This document shows, in pieces, positions 10,124 through 21,200 of a stretch of 64,000 bases of DNA (position 1 is the first letter of the stretch; each line of letters starts with the position of its first letter). Position numbers and translations under genes: made by a program. Under the pieces are notes generated by a model that worked only from the letters and a program-made list of their open reading frames with translations, did not search any database and was not told where the DNA came from. The DNA lies in NCBI GenBank assembly GCA_031835245.1, contig JAVKOQ010000020.1:126501-190500 (forward strand), written 5' to 3'. This stretch comes from Balamuthia mandrillaris. Taxonomy: Eukaryota; Discosea; Longamoebia; Balamuthiidae.

Positions 10124-11244
10124 TCTCACTCTTCTCACTCTTTAACACGCATTCTGGATTGCTTTACTAAAGTTGGAGGTGTATGCCACAACGGGGCGAC
10201 CTGACTTGGCTAAAGAAATGGGCTTCAAAGGAGCCAAGTTTCCATTGCCGTACGGACCAGCCGATGGGGAGGAGGGCCTCCGAAAGAACATCGAAAGGGT
10301 GAAAGAGGTCAGAGAGAGCGTTGGCCCCGACTTTCCGTTAATGATTGGTACTTTTTTTCCTTATCTTGTTGTTCTTGTTGTTGTTCTTCTTCTTGTTCTT
10401 CTTGTTCTTCTTCTTCTTCTTGTTCTTCTCCTTCTTCTTCTTCTTCTTCTTCTTCTTCTTCTTCTTCTTCTTCTCCTTCTCCTTCTACTTCTTGTGCTCC
10501 TTCTCGCTTTTCTCATTTCCTTTTACCCACAAAATATCAGATTGTTACATGGCATTGACTGTGCCATACACCATAAAGTTGGTTCGTGCATTGGAGCCTT
10601 ACAACATCAAGTGGGTCGAAGAGTTCCTGCCTCCCGATGACTATGAAGGTTATAAGGCCGTCAAGGTAATGTTATTGCATGCCCTCTTTCTTGGCTACCT
10701 CGTTTCTTATTCTTTAGCAACATTATAGGATGCGGTCGGCGATAGAATCCTTTTGACTACTGGCGAGCACGAATATACTCGTTACGGTCACCGCAGGTTG
10801 CTTAAAGACTTGGTACACACTCTGTTCTTCTCTTCATTCCTTCCTTTCAACAAACTCATTCTCCCTTTTTCCTCTATGCCAAAGAGCGTGGACATTCTTC
10901 AACCTGACGTCAACTGGGTGGGCGGTCTCACGGAGGCCAAACGCGTGGTGGCCATGGCCAGCGCCTATGACATCCCGGTCATCCCTCACGGCTCCTCCGT
11001 CTTCTCCTACCACCTCCAATACGCCTTCACCAACTGCCCGATGGCCGAGTTCCTCATCATGAGCCCCAAAGCGGACGCCATCGTGCCGCTCTTTGGCAAC
11101 CTCTTCAAGGACGAACCCGTGCCCAAGGATGGCTACATCGACCTGCCGGACAGGCCGGGGTGGGGCGTCACGTTGAACAAGGAGGAGATCGAGTTTAGAC
11201 GTCCTTATCCGCGCAACGGCTGCAGCAATGCGTCGTCCAAGTGA
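9150..11244 (+). CDS. L-rhamnonate dehydratase (enolase superfamily)
   Basis: Seven exons (9150-9290, 9515-9632, 9773-10008, 10173-10347, 10541-10665, 10729-10812, 10885-11244) close in phase to give 412 residues, the usual length of bacterial RhmD. Diagnostic segments are GFKGAKFPLPYGPADGEEGL, DCYM (metal Asp), WVEEFLPPDD (metal Glu), LTTGEHEYTRYG (metal Glu), QPDVNWVGGLTEA and VIPHGSSVFSYH (catalytic His). The family dehydrates L-rhamnonate to 2-keto-3-deoxy-L-rhamnonate in the oxidative rhamnose pathway, in the cytosol. No other gene of that pathway lies in the window. Intron 4 holds a (TTC)n tract and intron 3 a (CT)n tract. The family is mainly bacterial and fungal, so transfer is possible, but six introns argue that any transfer is old. 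Confidence 0.92.
10362..10498 (+). repeat. (TTC)n tract in intron 4 of the rhamnonate dehydratase gene
   Basis: A run of TTC/TTG/CTT triplets fills most of the intron between 10347 and 10541. The pyrimidines are on the sense strand. Confidence 0.95.
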
Positions 11245-11406
11245 GCGAGCGAAGGAATATTTTTCCGAAATGGCCAATAGAAATTCAAAGTTTGAAATTT
11301 CTTCCAAATTGTCCAATCAGAAATCAAAATATATCCGATAATTTATCGATAAAGTAAAATAAAAGTTAGAATAAAAACAGAAAGCAGAAAGAGAGAAGAA
11401 AGAAGA

Positions 11407-12180
11407 ATGTCGACGTTAGGAGGAGGGCCGCCACCAGCGGCTGCAGCGAAGCAGCCGGCCCTAGCTGCAGGAAGTAATGCCACAGCCACCAAAAAGAACA
11501 AGAAGAAAAACAAGAAAAAGAAAAAACCTTCCTCTGCTTCTCCAGCCGCTACTTCTTCTTCCACGCCCACAACGAGCAACGACACTTATGTCTACGAACC
11601 TTCCTACGAGAAAGAGTTGGCGTGGTGCATCAAACAGTTGGAAGCCGGTCTGAAGCATCCTGCCATCACTCCGGAACAAGGTACACACTGAAAACAGTGT
11701 TTATGAGTGATTTATTTGTTCACTGCCTATTTTTCTTATTTTTGTATTTTATTTTTTATTTTATTTTACTTTTTATTTTATTTTTTTTGGTTTATTTTAT
11801 TTTATTTTTATTTTATTTTATTTTATTTTATTTTATTTGTTTGTTTTGGTTTTAAACAATGAACAACAGCGGCAGAGTCGAATAGCGTTTTGAAGAAGCT
11901 GCAAAACCCGAAAGGCACCATGCCCAACAAACGGCACCTCATGAAAGTGGTCTTTGGTAACTACCGCAAGCACATCGAGGAGGAGGAGCGCAAGGAGTGG
12001 CAACGGAAGAGGGACCAGCAGGTCGCTGCCCAGCATAAACTGCAGCTTGAACAACAAGAAGAGCAACCACCAAGGGATGCTTCTACCTCGACCAGCACAA
12101 CCACTACTACAGAAGAAGAAGAAGATGAAGAGCAAGAACAACAGAACGAAGGAGAGGAAGGAACAGCATCTCAAGAGTAG
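11407..12180 (+). CDS. UPF0488 / C8orf33-like small protein
   Basis: Two exons (11407-11680 and 11870-12180) join in frame and give 194 residues. The N-terminus is Ala/Pro-rich with a strong lysine block (KKNKKKNKKKKK), likely nuclear or nucleolar targeting. The conserved core is YEKELAWCIKQLEAGL followed by SVLKKLQNPKGTMPNKRHLM and VVFGNYRKHIEEEE. It matches the pattern of animal C8orf33/UPF0488: a helix with Trp-Cys, a basic loop, then FGDYRKKM-like. The C-terminus is Gln/Thr/Glu-rich and disordered. The molecular function of the family is not established. The intron is an extreme TTTTA-type run. An ACAATAAAC motif follows the stop. Confidence 0.8.
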
Positions 12181-12826
12181 ACAATAAACAAGAGGTTACA
12201 ACCGCGACACAGACTAACATTCGAACAGTTGTTACACCATCATTTCCGAGCGTATTCGTAGGTGTTTCTATCACTCATCTCTAGTTACACCGTTGCGGGT
12301 GGTGGCCTCTTTCAACTTTGTAAGCCAAGGAATGTTCGTCTTTCTCATCTTCGGCAGCAGCGCTCGGTTGTATCTGGTCTGGTGGAACGTGATGACTCTC
12401 CAGACCGCGCCTTTGGGCACTACTCACAGCAGTCTCACTGGTACTGATACCAGAACCACCAGCAGAGGCATCACCAGAGTACAAGGCAAGCAGCTTTCAA
12501 CAGAGGGAGGTTATAAGGATAGCCTTGACATAGATTCTCATTCAGGTTCTGATGAATGAAAAGAACACCAGGAAGAAGGCAGACGTGCAGCCTCTGCGCA
12601 TAGTCTTAACTTTTCTCTCTCTCCCTCTCCCTCTTCTTTTGTAAAGTATTGTTGTGCATATGAAAGTTTGGTATGACAGGTCTTATCCAGCGTGGTCAAA
12701 ATCCATATGTTCTCTTCCGCGTGTCTCCCATAGCACCAATATAGGCCCCCCACTAAATATCTAATAGGTTGGTAACGGGCACAACCGTAACAACAAAGAA
12801 GAAGCAAACAGGGTGTTCTTTTCGTC
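12181..12826. other. Intergenic region, no confident gene
   Basis: A + strand frame open from 12218 to 12559 contains a hydrophobic, membrane-like stretch (VVASFNFVSQGMFVFLIFG, then ARLYLVWWN) and an acidic C-terminus. It has no in-frame ATG upstream of that stretch and no clear splice partner. It may be the last exon of an unrecognised membrane protein gene. Nothing else is recognised. Confidence 0.3.
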
Positions 12827-13213
12827 ATGGGGGACTGGGATACAGGCCTCTGGGACTGCGACGTCGGTTCCTGTTCGTGTTTCTTTTCTTCTCTTTTCTG
12901 TTCTTCCTCAATGCTTACTTTTTCCTGTGCTTTTGTGGCAACAGTTCTTCGGGCTTACTGCTGTAGCTGCTGCCAGGTGGCCACCCAGAGAGCCGCTCTT
13001 GAGGGCCGGGACAGCGATGCGGCTGACGTTTGCGGGGTCTGTCTCTGCAGCCTTTGCTGCATGACGGTGGTGCGAGGGCGCGTGCGAGAGAGGTACAGCA
13101 TCGATGGGTCCTGCTTGGAAGACTTTTTGCTGAGCTGCCTCTGTTTTCCGTGCGCCATCCCGCAACAAGAGCGGCAACTGGAACGCGAAGCTCCTTTGTT
13201 GATGAAAAAGTGA
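12827..13213 (+). CDS. PLAC8-family cysteine-rich protein
   Basis: Two exons (12827-12866 and 12945-13213) give 102 residues. The 78-bp intron is a multiple of three and lacks a stop, so a 128-residue read-through form is also possible. The chain begins MGDWDTGLWDC and contains paired-cysteine blocks (YCCSCCQVA, CGVCLCSLCC). The family signature REKYGIEGS appears here as RERYSIDGSCLEDFLLSC, followed by CFPCAIPQQERQLE. PLAC8 (DUF614) proteins are small membrane-associated cysteine-rich proteins linked to cell size, metal transport or differentiation. The role here is unknown. Confidence 0.85.
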   Translation: MGDWDTGLWDCDVGSCSCFFSSLFCSSSMLTFSCAFVATVLRAYCCSCCQVATQRAALEGRDSDAADVCGVCLCSLCCMTVVRGRVRERYSIDGSCLEDFLLSCLCFPCAIPQQERQLEREAPLLMKK

Positions 13214-14056
13214 ACAAAACTTTTGGGTTTTTCGGACCCGTTGTTGTTTTTTTTTTTTCTTGCTTCACGGTGAAGTTGCTGTATGTAAAGGACTTTCTTG
13301 TCGTTCTTTCTTTCCTCTTCTTTCTGTATCGTCGGCCTTATCTTTATTGCTGTTTCTTTCTTCTCTCTCCTCCTATGCTTATCTCGTTCTCTCTCTCTCT
13401 TGTCCTTTCTTCTCTGTTTCGGGCTTCCTCTCCCTCCCTCTCTCTACCTGGTGCAAGTCCGCTGCGCTTTAAAGACGTTCATTCCCCCACCAAATGGTAT
13501 CATTGCCATCAGGACAAAACCTTGCGGGAACGCCTTCATTCAACGATGCAGTGCGCGGCTGGACAACTCTGAAGAGAGGAATTATCGCACAATAATTTGT
13601 TCATATTCTCAATGATCATGAAATTCTTTTGAAAGTTGTTCGTCGCTCAAAATATTGGTAAATAATCCGATGTTTCGATTGACTTTAAAACCCACAATCG
13701 AAAGAAACCAGAACAAGGCTCCACTAAAATAGGGCAAGTGATCACTGAGGACGGGGAGAGGGGAGAGTGCATTTTGTGGAAAAGCAAACCGCCAAGTCAT
13801 GACGGCGGTTTTGAAAAGCTTCGTCTACACCGGACAGAGGTTTTATCGAAACCAATATCGAGACTGTTAGGATTGCGAAGTGGCGTATCACACCGCCGTT
13901 GTGTGAGATATGCGGACCTACAATTCAGCTCTTCGCTTTTTTTTTTGTATGTGTTTACTTTGGCAGCTGAACAAACCAAGATAACAAGACAAGTCAAGCT
14001 TTGCTCTCTTGTCTCCTCTTCTCTCCTCCCCGAAAATTTATTCATTTTTATCTCTT

Positions 14057-14095
<39 letters not shown>

Positions 14096-14222
14096 GCGTT
14101 TCTTTCTCCTCCTCTGCTCTCTCTGTCTCTCTCTGCCCTCTCCCTCTCTCCTCCCAAGTTGCCAAGCATCCAACCTTTCTCTGCGGGAGAGGTTTTTGTC
14201 GACAGTTAGTATTCGGGACGAC
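13214..14222. other. Intergenic / 5' leader region, pyrimidine-rich
   Basis: Long CT-rich stretches (13290-13450 and 14050-14160) sit on the sense strand of the next gene, consistent with a leader intron or promoter. The part from 13600 to 13960 is AT-rich and shows no recognisable gene. Confidence 0.5.
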
Positions 14223-14718
14223 ATGGTTGTTAATATAACGAGGCAAACTACAACAATTTTTATGAAACAAAAGACAAGGCGGAGCGAACAGGACGGGGAG
14301 AACAAGATGGAAGGGGGGAGCGGAAAAGCGGAGAACGTGGACTACGTGCTGTTGGACTACGATGTGGAGGAGGATGGAAAGTTGACCATGGGACGAAGCT
14401 ACAGTGACCTCTACGAGTGCTCCAATTTTTTCAAGTAAGAGCAAGAAGAATGCCGTTCATCGTTTCATCTTTTTTTTTTAACCGATCGAACCCATTGATT
14501 CAATATTATTGATTTTCGCAATTAAAAAAGAAACTTTCGGAAGAAGCTAAGACACTGGATAGAGTCACTTTGGTGGCAGGTTGCGTTGATCATCGTGCTC
14601 ATAATGGACGGAGTGCTCCTCATCGTGGACCTCGCGGACGGCGGCAACCACAAAGCCGAAGAGATAGGCTTCATCCTCACTTGCCTCGTTCTTTCCATTT
14701 TGTCCTTGGAAGTAACTC

Positions 14719-14753
<35 letters not shown>

Positions 14754-16332
14754 TCACTTTGTTTACCTAATGTTTCAACTGTAGTTGTTGCTGCGAGTTG
14801 TTGCATACGGCAAGAAGTTCTTTCGCTCCTTCCTGAACCTCCTGGACGCCACCATTCTCGTCGTCTCTCTCATCCTTTTGCTGGTGCTCTACCACATCAG
14901 CCGCTACCTCTTTGTGGGTCGCGTGATCCGCGCCGCCATTCGCGTCTTCCGCATCCTCTTCTACATCTACGACAAGCGCGTCAAGACCTCCATGGCCGTG
15001 AGGCGCCTCGTCGGGGAGAACAAGCAACGCTTCCAGCAGGACGGCTTTGACCTGGACCTGGCCTACGTGACGGACCGCATGATTGTCATGTCCGTGCCGG
15101 CCACCAAGGTGGAGAGCCTCTACCGCAACCACATCAACGACGTGGTGCGCTTCTTCAACACGCGCCACGGGGGGCACTACCGCATCTACAACATGTGCGC
15201 CGAGAGGGACTACTCCCATGCCAAGTTCCAGGACCAAGTGGTGCGCTGCCCCGTGGAGGACCACAACGTGCCCTCCCTGACGCAGATGGTGGAGCTCTGC
15301 CAGAACGCGGCCGAGTGGTTGGGGGAGCATGCGGCCAACGTCATTGCCGTGCATTGCCGTGGAGGCAAGGGAAGAAGCGGTACAGTCATTTGTGCCAACC
15401 TGCTGTGGAGCGGGGAGTGTGCCACCGCGGATGAGGCCCTGGCCCTGTTTGCCCAGCGAAGGACGGACAGGGAGAAGGGCACCAAGAACCAAGGCGTAGA
15501 GACCCAGAGCCAGCGCAGGTATGTGAGGTACTTTGAGTGGGTGTGCAAGCAGAACGGGGGACAGCTGCCACCGAGCGTGCCGCAGATGCAGCTGGATGCG
15601 ATTCGCCTTTGTACCTATCCTTCGTTGGAGTATGTTGCAAAGATTGCCAAGTGGAATTTACCGAGCAGCGAGGAACGGAAGAAGAGGATGAAACTGAATC
15701 TAATGAAGAAGAGCAAAGATAAGGAGGACGAAGAAATGGTTTCGATTATGGAAGAAGGCAGCGAGAGGGACAACGGAGAGAAGAATGAAGATGAAACGGA
15801 AGAAGAAGTAGGAGGAAGAGGATGGAAGTTTGTAGTTACGCACACCAACGGAGAGCGATTGGCCATTCCTTACGTGCTTCGCCTCTCCTCACGGAGCAAT
15901 CCTAGCGATGGAGAGCTCTACTTTGAAGGAGCACTCTCCGATGTCTTTCTTCGAGCAGACACGCGCATCGAGTGCGTTGGGCGTGACAGCAAAGGACGAA
16001 AACGCATCCTCTTTTACTTTTGGTTCCACACTTCCTTCATGGAGAGTCATGCCGTTCCTACTCCCTCATCAGCTTCTCTTTCTTTTTCCTCTTCGCTTTC
16101 CTTTTCTCCCGGATCCCCTCTTTCTTCTCTCGGCGCTTCGGTATCCTCAGACAGCAACGGGCTGGGCAAGAGCAGATGGATTGGGTTTGACAAGGATCAG
16201 GTGGATTACGGTCGCACACAACAGTCTCCGTTCCGATTGATAGAGACCCTTAGCGTTGAACTCGCCCTCTCGAACGTGCCCATCACGAAGCTGGGCAAAG
16301 GCTTTGGACTATCAGGCTCCTCCTCGCTGTGA
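14223..16332 (+). CDS. Voltage-sensing PTEN-like phosphatase (VSP/TPTE family)
   Basis: Three exons (14223-14434, 14531-14711, 14785-16332) join in phase and give 646 residues; in-frame ATGs at 14262 and 14307 are alternative starts. Four membrane helices form a voltage-sensor domain: S1 (QVALIIVLIMDGVLLIV), S2 (GFILTCLVLSILSLEVLLRV), S3 (LDATILVVSLILLLVLY) and S4 (GRVIRAAIRVFRIL). S4 carries arginines at near-regular spacing. Next come a basic linker, a PTEN-type phosphatase domain with an intact P-loop HCRGGKGRSGT (catalytic Cys near residue 322), a TI/gating-loop-like segment (KNQGVETQSQRRYVRYFEW) and a C2 domain ending GRKRILFYFWFHTSF. VSPs dephosphorylate phosphoinositides at the plasma membrane when depolarised. 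All key motifs look functional. The gene converges on the carrier gene at 16556. Confidence 0.92.
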
Positions 16333-16555
16333 TCATGTTGACGAACAAACTTGTAATTTTCAAAGTTTTCGTTTGAAGAGAAGAGAGAAGAGAAGCAGAG
16401 AAGCAGAACAGCAAGAGAGAAAACAGAGAGACAAAGGGAAGAGGAGAAGAGCCATCAATACTTTGGAGTAGGCGCTGCGAAAAGTACTCTCTTCATTCTT
16501 CCTTCTTTTACATCTCAGCCACTTACAAGCCGTACAGATCAAGACGGTTATGTGT

Positions 16556-17795
16556 TCATTGTTCTTCATCATCTGCATCTTCATCTTGGTCGGCGGAATG
16601 CGTGCTAGCATAAAGCAAGAAGTTGACAAGGAATTGGATGGCAAGACCCTTGTAAAAGCCCCACTTGCCTTCTTCTGCTAATATCCTTCGCACGGTCCAC
16701 AAGGCTCCTCCCTCCACTCTTCCTCCTCCAACATCCACGTGGGTGTAGAGCTCTGGATGCAACACCATGCGCGTGGCCAGCGTGTCCAAAGGAGCACACA
16801 CCAAGCAGGTTACGGCTGCGGACACAGCGCAAATGGAGAGCTGGCTCAACACCAAACCAATGTGCTTGGAGGAGCTCGCTGCGTTTTGCATCACCTCCAG
16901 CTCTTCCTCTGAGGAGACACCGTTTTCCATGATGGCTAGGGCCTGCTTCTGCGTGGGCATGTGCCAGACATCCCTTCTGCTCTTGATCAAGAAGTACTTT
17001 CGCACTTGGTCCTGGATGGCCATGCTGCCCAGAGAGAGCACATGAAAAGGAAGGCCGCTCCAAAAACCGTTGTAGTTGCGGAACAAACCCAGGAAGAAGG
17101 CGTTCCAGGAAGGTTGTGGCAGAGGAGCCGAAACGGAGAAGAGACAGAGAACTTGGGCTGGATAGGATATACCGGCAGTGAAGACGTCTTGCGCCACCTT
17201 ATGAAGAAGCACCAGGGGATGGATCGGGGAGTATCCTGTCGGCACTGCAAGCCCTGCTTTGAGCATTGGGTCCACCACCACTGTTTCGAAGTAATTACCG
17301 ACGAAGAAGAAGAAGAAAGGCTAAGTTCAAGATAACGCGTGAAAAATAAAGCAGGCATAAGAAAGAAGACAACAAGAGAAAGAGCGAGAGAGGGCAGAAG
17401 AGAATGTTCCAACGAAAAGCAAAAGAGGGCAAAAAAAAAAGAGGGAAGTAAATCAAAACCCAAAAGCAATTACAGCCAAGAAAAAAAAACAAGTAAAATG
17501 AAGGAAGCGTACAAGCAGAAACCCCTCCGAGTATGCCAGCCACAGTGAAGGGACCCGCAACCCGCAGAATCGTAAAAGGCCCCTTCTCCGCGAAGGAAAT
17601 CCGAAAGGCGGCGCGAATATCAGCGGGCAAGCGAGCCAGGTTGGCCCAGAGGCCTTTGCTCAGGCCCACCTGGCCAGGGGAGGACAAGAGTCGCTCTGAC
17701 TGGGAGTGCAATATCAAGGCACCCGCCAAGGAGCCAAACAGAGGGGCCAGCGCCTTGGTCAGCGCCCACACCGCGTTCTCCGGTTGATCTTCCAT
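16556..17795 (-). CDS. Mitochondrial carrier (SLC25)-like protein
   Basis: Two exons (17795-17513 and 17280-16556) join in phase to give 335 residues. The third carrier module is clear: a signature-like CAPLDTLATRMVLHPEL (PxDxxxxR variant), an amphipathic helix and GFYKGLAIQFLVNFLLYAS. The first two modules are degenerate: APLFGSLAGALIL and AGPFTVAGILGGVS resemble odd-numbered helices without clean PxD signatures. The family transports metabolites across organelle inner membranes. The poor signatures suggest an outlier (Mtch-like or peroxisomal type), and I cannot name a substrate. The tail is acidic (DQDEDADDEEQ). The gene is convergent with the VSP gene, with 223 bp between the stops. Confidence 0.72.
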
Positions 17796-18202
17796 CTCTG
17801 TTTTATTTTTTGTGTCTACTCTCTCGCTACGCTTTTTCTTTGTTTGATTTCCTTGGAAACTAACCTAATAGGATGATATAGTGAGCAATATACCTAACAG
17901 GATGATATAGTGAGCAATATACCTAATAGGATGATAATGGTTCCATGTCGTCATGAATTATTTTTAGTTTTATGTGCTGCGGTTAGAGGGTGGAGGTGCA
18001 TTCAACGCTGGCAGAGGGGGCAGGACATCAACAAAGGTAGTGTCGTGCCACCTTGTGAATGACAATGAAGGAGGGCAAACTCCCATCAGGATCCTTGCAG
18101 CTTGTCGAGAAAGGCAATCACCATCTCTTGTTTGTTTGAAAACAAAGTCACATTTGCATTACAAACTCTTTTTTTTTTGTTTCTCAAAAAGAAGGCTTGT
18201 CG
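17796..18202. other. Intergenic region containing a short tandem repeat
   Basis: This lies upstream of the carrier gene (minus) and downstream of the lipase end of the ANK-Sec7 gene (minus). Apart from the 29-bp tandem repeat at 17863-17937, nothing coding is recognised. Confidence 0.6.
17863..17937. repeat. 29-bp tandem repeat, about 2.6 copies
   Basis: The unit starts ACCTAATAGGATGATATAG and continues TGAGCAATAT. Copies begin at 17863, 17892 and 17921; the second has one T-to-C change and the third is partial. Confidence 0.95.
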
Positions 18203-21200
18203 TTATCCTACAAAGCGTTGCTTATCCCACTCGTTGACGTGAACAGGGCCTTGAAACTTACACTTCAACCTGCTGAGATAAAACTCGATGCCATGAAAGG
18301 GGATCTGCTCTTGCATCCAGTCTCTGTCCAACACGTTCACCGGCAGCTCCCTGTCCTCCGGGTGTCGCATGTAACAAAAGAACTTCTCTTTGAGGAGAAT
18401 GAGCTCTGGGCCGTCGGCAAGAAAGTTGGGGAAGAGGGAGATGACTGGATCTTTGGCGTCGTCGATGCGAAGAACAGGAAGCGTTGCTGGCCATTCCGAA
18501 AGGTCCTCTCTTCGTATCATTCTTGGACATCCAAACAGCACCACCCGTGCTTTTTTGCGTTATGTGTCAACATAATGAGATACAACGCGGAAACAGCAGG
18601 AAGAGAACGTACTGGGATGAACAAGTTTGCTTTGTTGAAAGAGAGCGGCAACGAGGAGAGCGACGGCGGCGCCGAGGCTGTGCCCTGTTATGAAAAGAAG
18701 ATATCCCGTCTTTATATATGTGTTGGCGGCCTTGAATACGTTTTCAGCTGCTTCTTTCAGCTGGTACCGCTCGTATGGGTCGAAGCTTTCGTGTTCCTTC
18801 AGGCGAGCACAAGTTTGGAATGTCTTTTCCAACTTTTTTGGGTCCTTCCATTTCTTGTTATTGTTGTTTTTTGTTGGTTGTTAAGAGGAAAGCAAAAAGA
18901 GAAGAACTAAGAAAGAAGGCGAACACAAGCTAGCAAACCTGTGAATAAACAATCAGAGTATGTTTCTTGTTCAAGTGATCAGTGAGGAGATGATATTTGG
19001 CGGTAGGATGAGGCGTCTCCGTTCGGATGGTATGCTCGAGCTTAAACCTTTGCAAGAAGGCTTCGTCATCTTGGGCCAACGCGCACTTTTCAGCAAAGTC
19101 ATAAGTCTCTTTCCAGTTTACCAAAGATGTCGCTCTTCCTCCTTCATTTCAGCCACGATCGTTAGAGTCATTAAGAGAGAAAGAGAGAATTAAGGGGAGA
19201 GAACTAACCAGCGCCACGACTACGAGACCTACTGAATAACAGCTTATTCATGGGCGTTCCCAAAATGTTCCTCTCCAAAGCGTTAATCCATTCATCGCAT
19301 TCCTCATTGCTCAACGCACAAAGCAAGTACTCCTTGTGATGGCCTTGGGTGAAGCCAGTTCCTTCTTTGGTCTTCTTGACGGACTTTATGGTGAGAGAAA
19401 TGTCGTCGACGCCGCTGTTGCCGCTGCTGCTGCCGCTGTTGCCATTGACTCCTTTCTTCTTCTTCTTTTCGATCTCGGCAATGTCTGGGTCATATATCTC
19501 AAAGCAAAACTTTCTGGCCGCTTTTGGAAGCCTTCTGACGGCCAGGTTTTCTAAAGGAATCATTCCACATGGGTCCTTATCCTGTTGTTGTTTGAGGAAG
19601 AGGAATGAGATAAGTAGAGAAGCCAAAAGAGGGAACGAAGGGAACGAGTGAAGTGGAGAAAGAGGAATGAAGTAATATACCTCTTGAGCCTTGAAATAAT
19701 AGAGACAATTATGGCTGAGGATGAACCATCGCTTCTTCCACGTTTTGATTCTGCCTCCTTGTTTCACTAACCATCCTTTCTGTAACAAATAAGTAAAAAG
19801 AGTTATTATTACAAATACCTACAGCCAAAAGAAGACGCTGAGAAAGAATTGCAAACGGAAGTAGAGAGAAACCTTCTCAGCGCTGCCAAAGAGAATGCCT
19901 TCCGACTCCATTTTGATTTCCTCTGTTACTATTCTTCTGTGTAGATCCTCTAACCACTCCGTTGATATATCTTCTTGAAGGTTTAGCTGTCGGATGCTCG
20001 ACACGAACCCTTCTGCTGTCATCTTATTCTTTATGCTAGGATTATGCGCGTCCGTATTCAACATAATCGTTGCAAACGCCAACATGTAACATGTATCTGT
20101 TATGAAAAAACGCTGCTTAGCAAAGGAAACAAAGCAATTGCAAGGAAGAAGGAAGTAATGATGAAGAAGAAACCTTGATACTGAAAAACAGCAGGATTAC
20201 AAGCGGTGAACCTCATGGCGTATTGTTCCATAAGCCTATCGATGATTTGAGCTTCACCAGGCAACCTAAACTTGATGAGGAACTTTCGCAGGGCTTGGTC
20301 AAACTCGAGGTCGGTAAAGTCAATGTACTCCACATAAGCAACTAATACCGCATTTGATAACTCGTTACTGCATCATTCAAGTTAGTCAAAAAGCAACACA
20401 AACACAAGACATGCAAGGTGATGAATATAACACACAAGAGAGAAAGTAAGAAGAAATATGAATGTGGAGAACTAGAGAAAAATAACACAAAGCTTACTTG
20501 GAGCCTATAAACTCTCCAATTTTTGTTTTGCTCAGCCCATCTGTGTTGTGCAGGAAGGCCGCAATGTCTTCTGGTGTATTCTTTAGCTTCCCTTTCTCCA
20601 CTAACCAATTGATACCCTGTTAACATAAAAAGGTTTTAGCATTTGTTCCTGAAGGGGAATACAAAGGAATGTATAAGAGAAAGAACTCACTCCTAACGGT
20701 TTCGCATTAAACTTATGTACAGCAATTCCCATTTCCTCTTTTGACTGCTTATCTGCCGTCTCATCCCTGTTGCATATATTTGCATACAAAAACAAATAAG
20801 TAAAACGAAAAAGAACTAGTAAAGCAGAAGGTAATGCATGTCTTTCTTACCGTTCAGCAGCAATCTTAGCCAACACTTCAGCTGTGATAACAGTGCCTGC
20901 CTCGGCAACTCTCTTGCCAAGTGCATCAGTGGCGTTGATATCTGCTCCAGCTTTTACAAGAGCTCGTATGCAAGCGAAGTTACCAGACTTTACAGAATAG
21001 TACAGGGGTGTTCTTTCTTGACTGTTTCGGATGTCCACGTTGGCTCCTGCACCCACTAAGAGGTCGACTGCCTCGATGTTACCAGTTGCAGCAAAATGAA
21101 GTGGACTTACGCCATCCGCATCCTTTACAAAAGTTAAATTACGATTAGAGGAGGAAGAGAGGAGGAGGAGGAGGAGGAGAAGGAGGAGGAAGAAGAAGAA

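Noticed and set aside
19204-19788. PH domain as the natural C-terminus of the ArfGEF
   Set aside because: A stop occurs only if the well-formed 67-bp intron is retained; the downstream lipase exon has no start of its own, so the fusion is preferred, though not proven.
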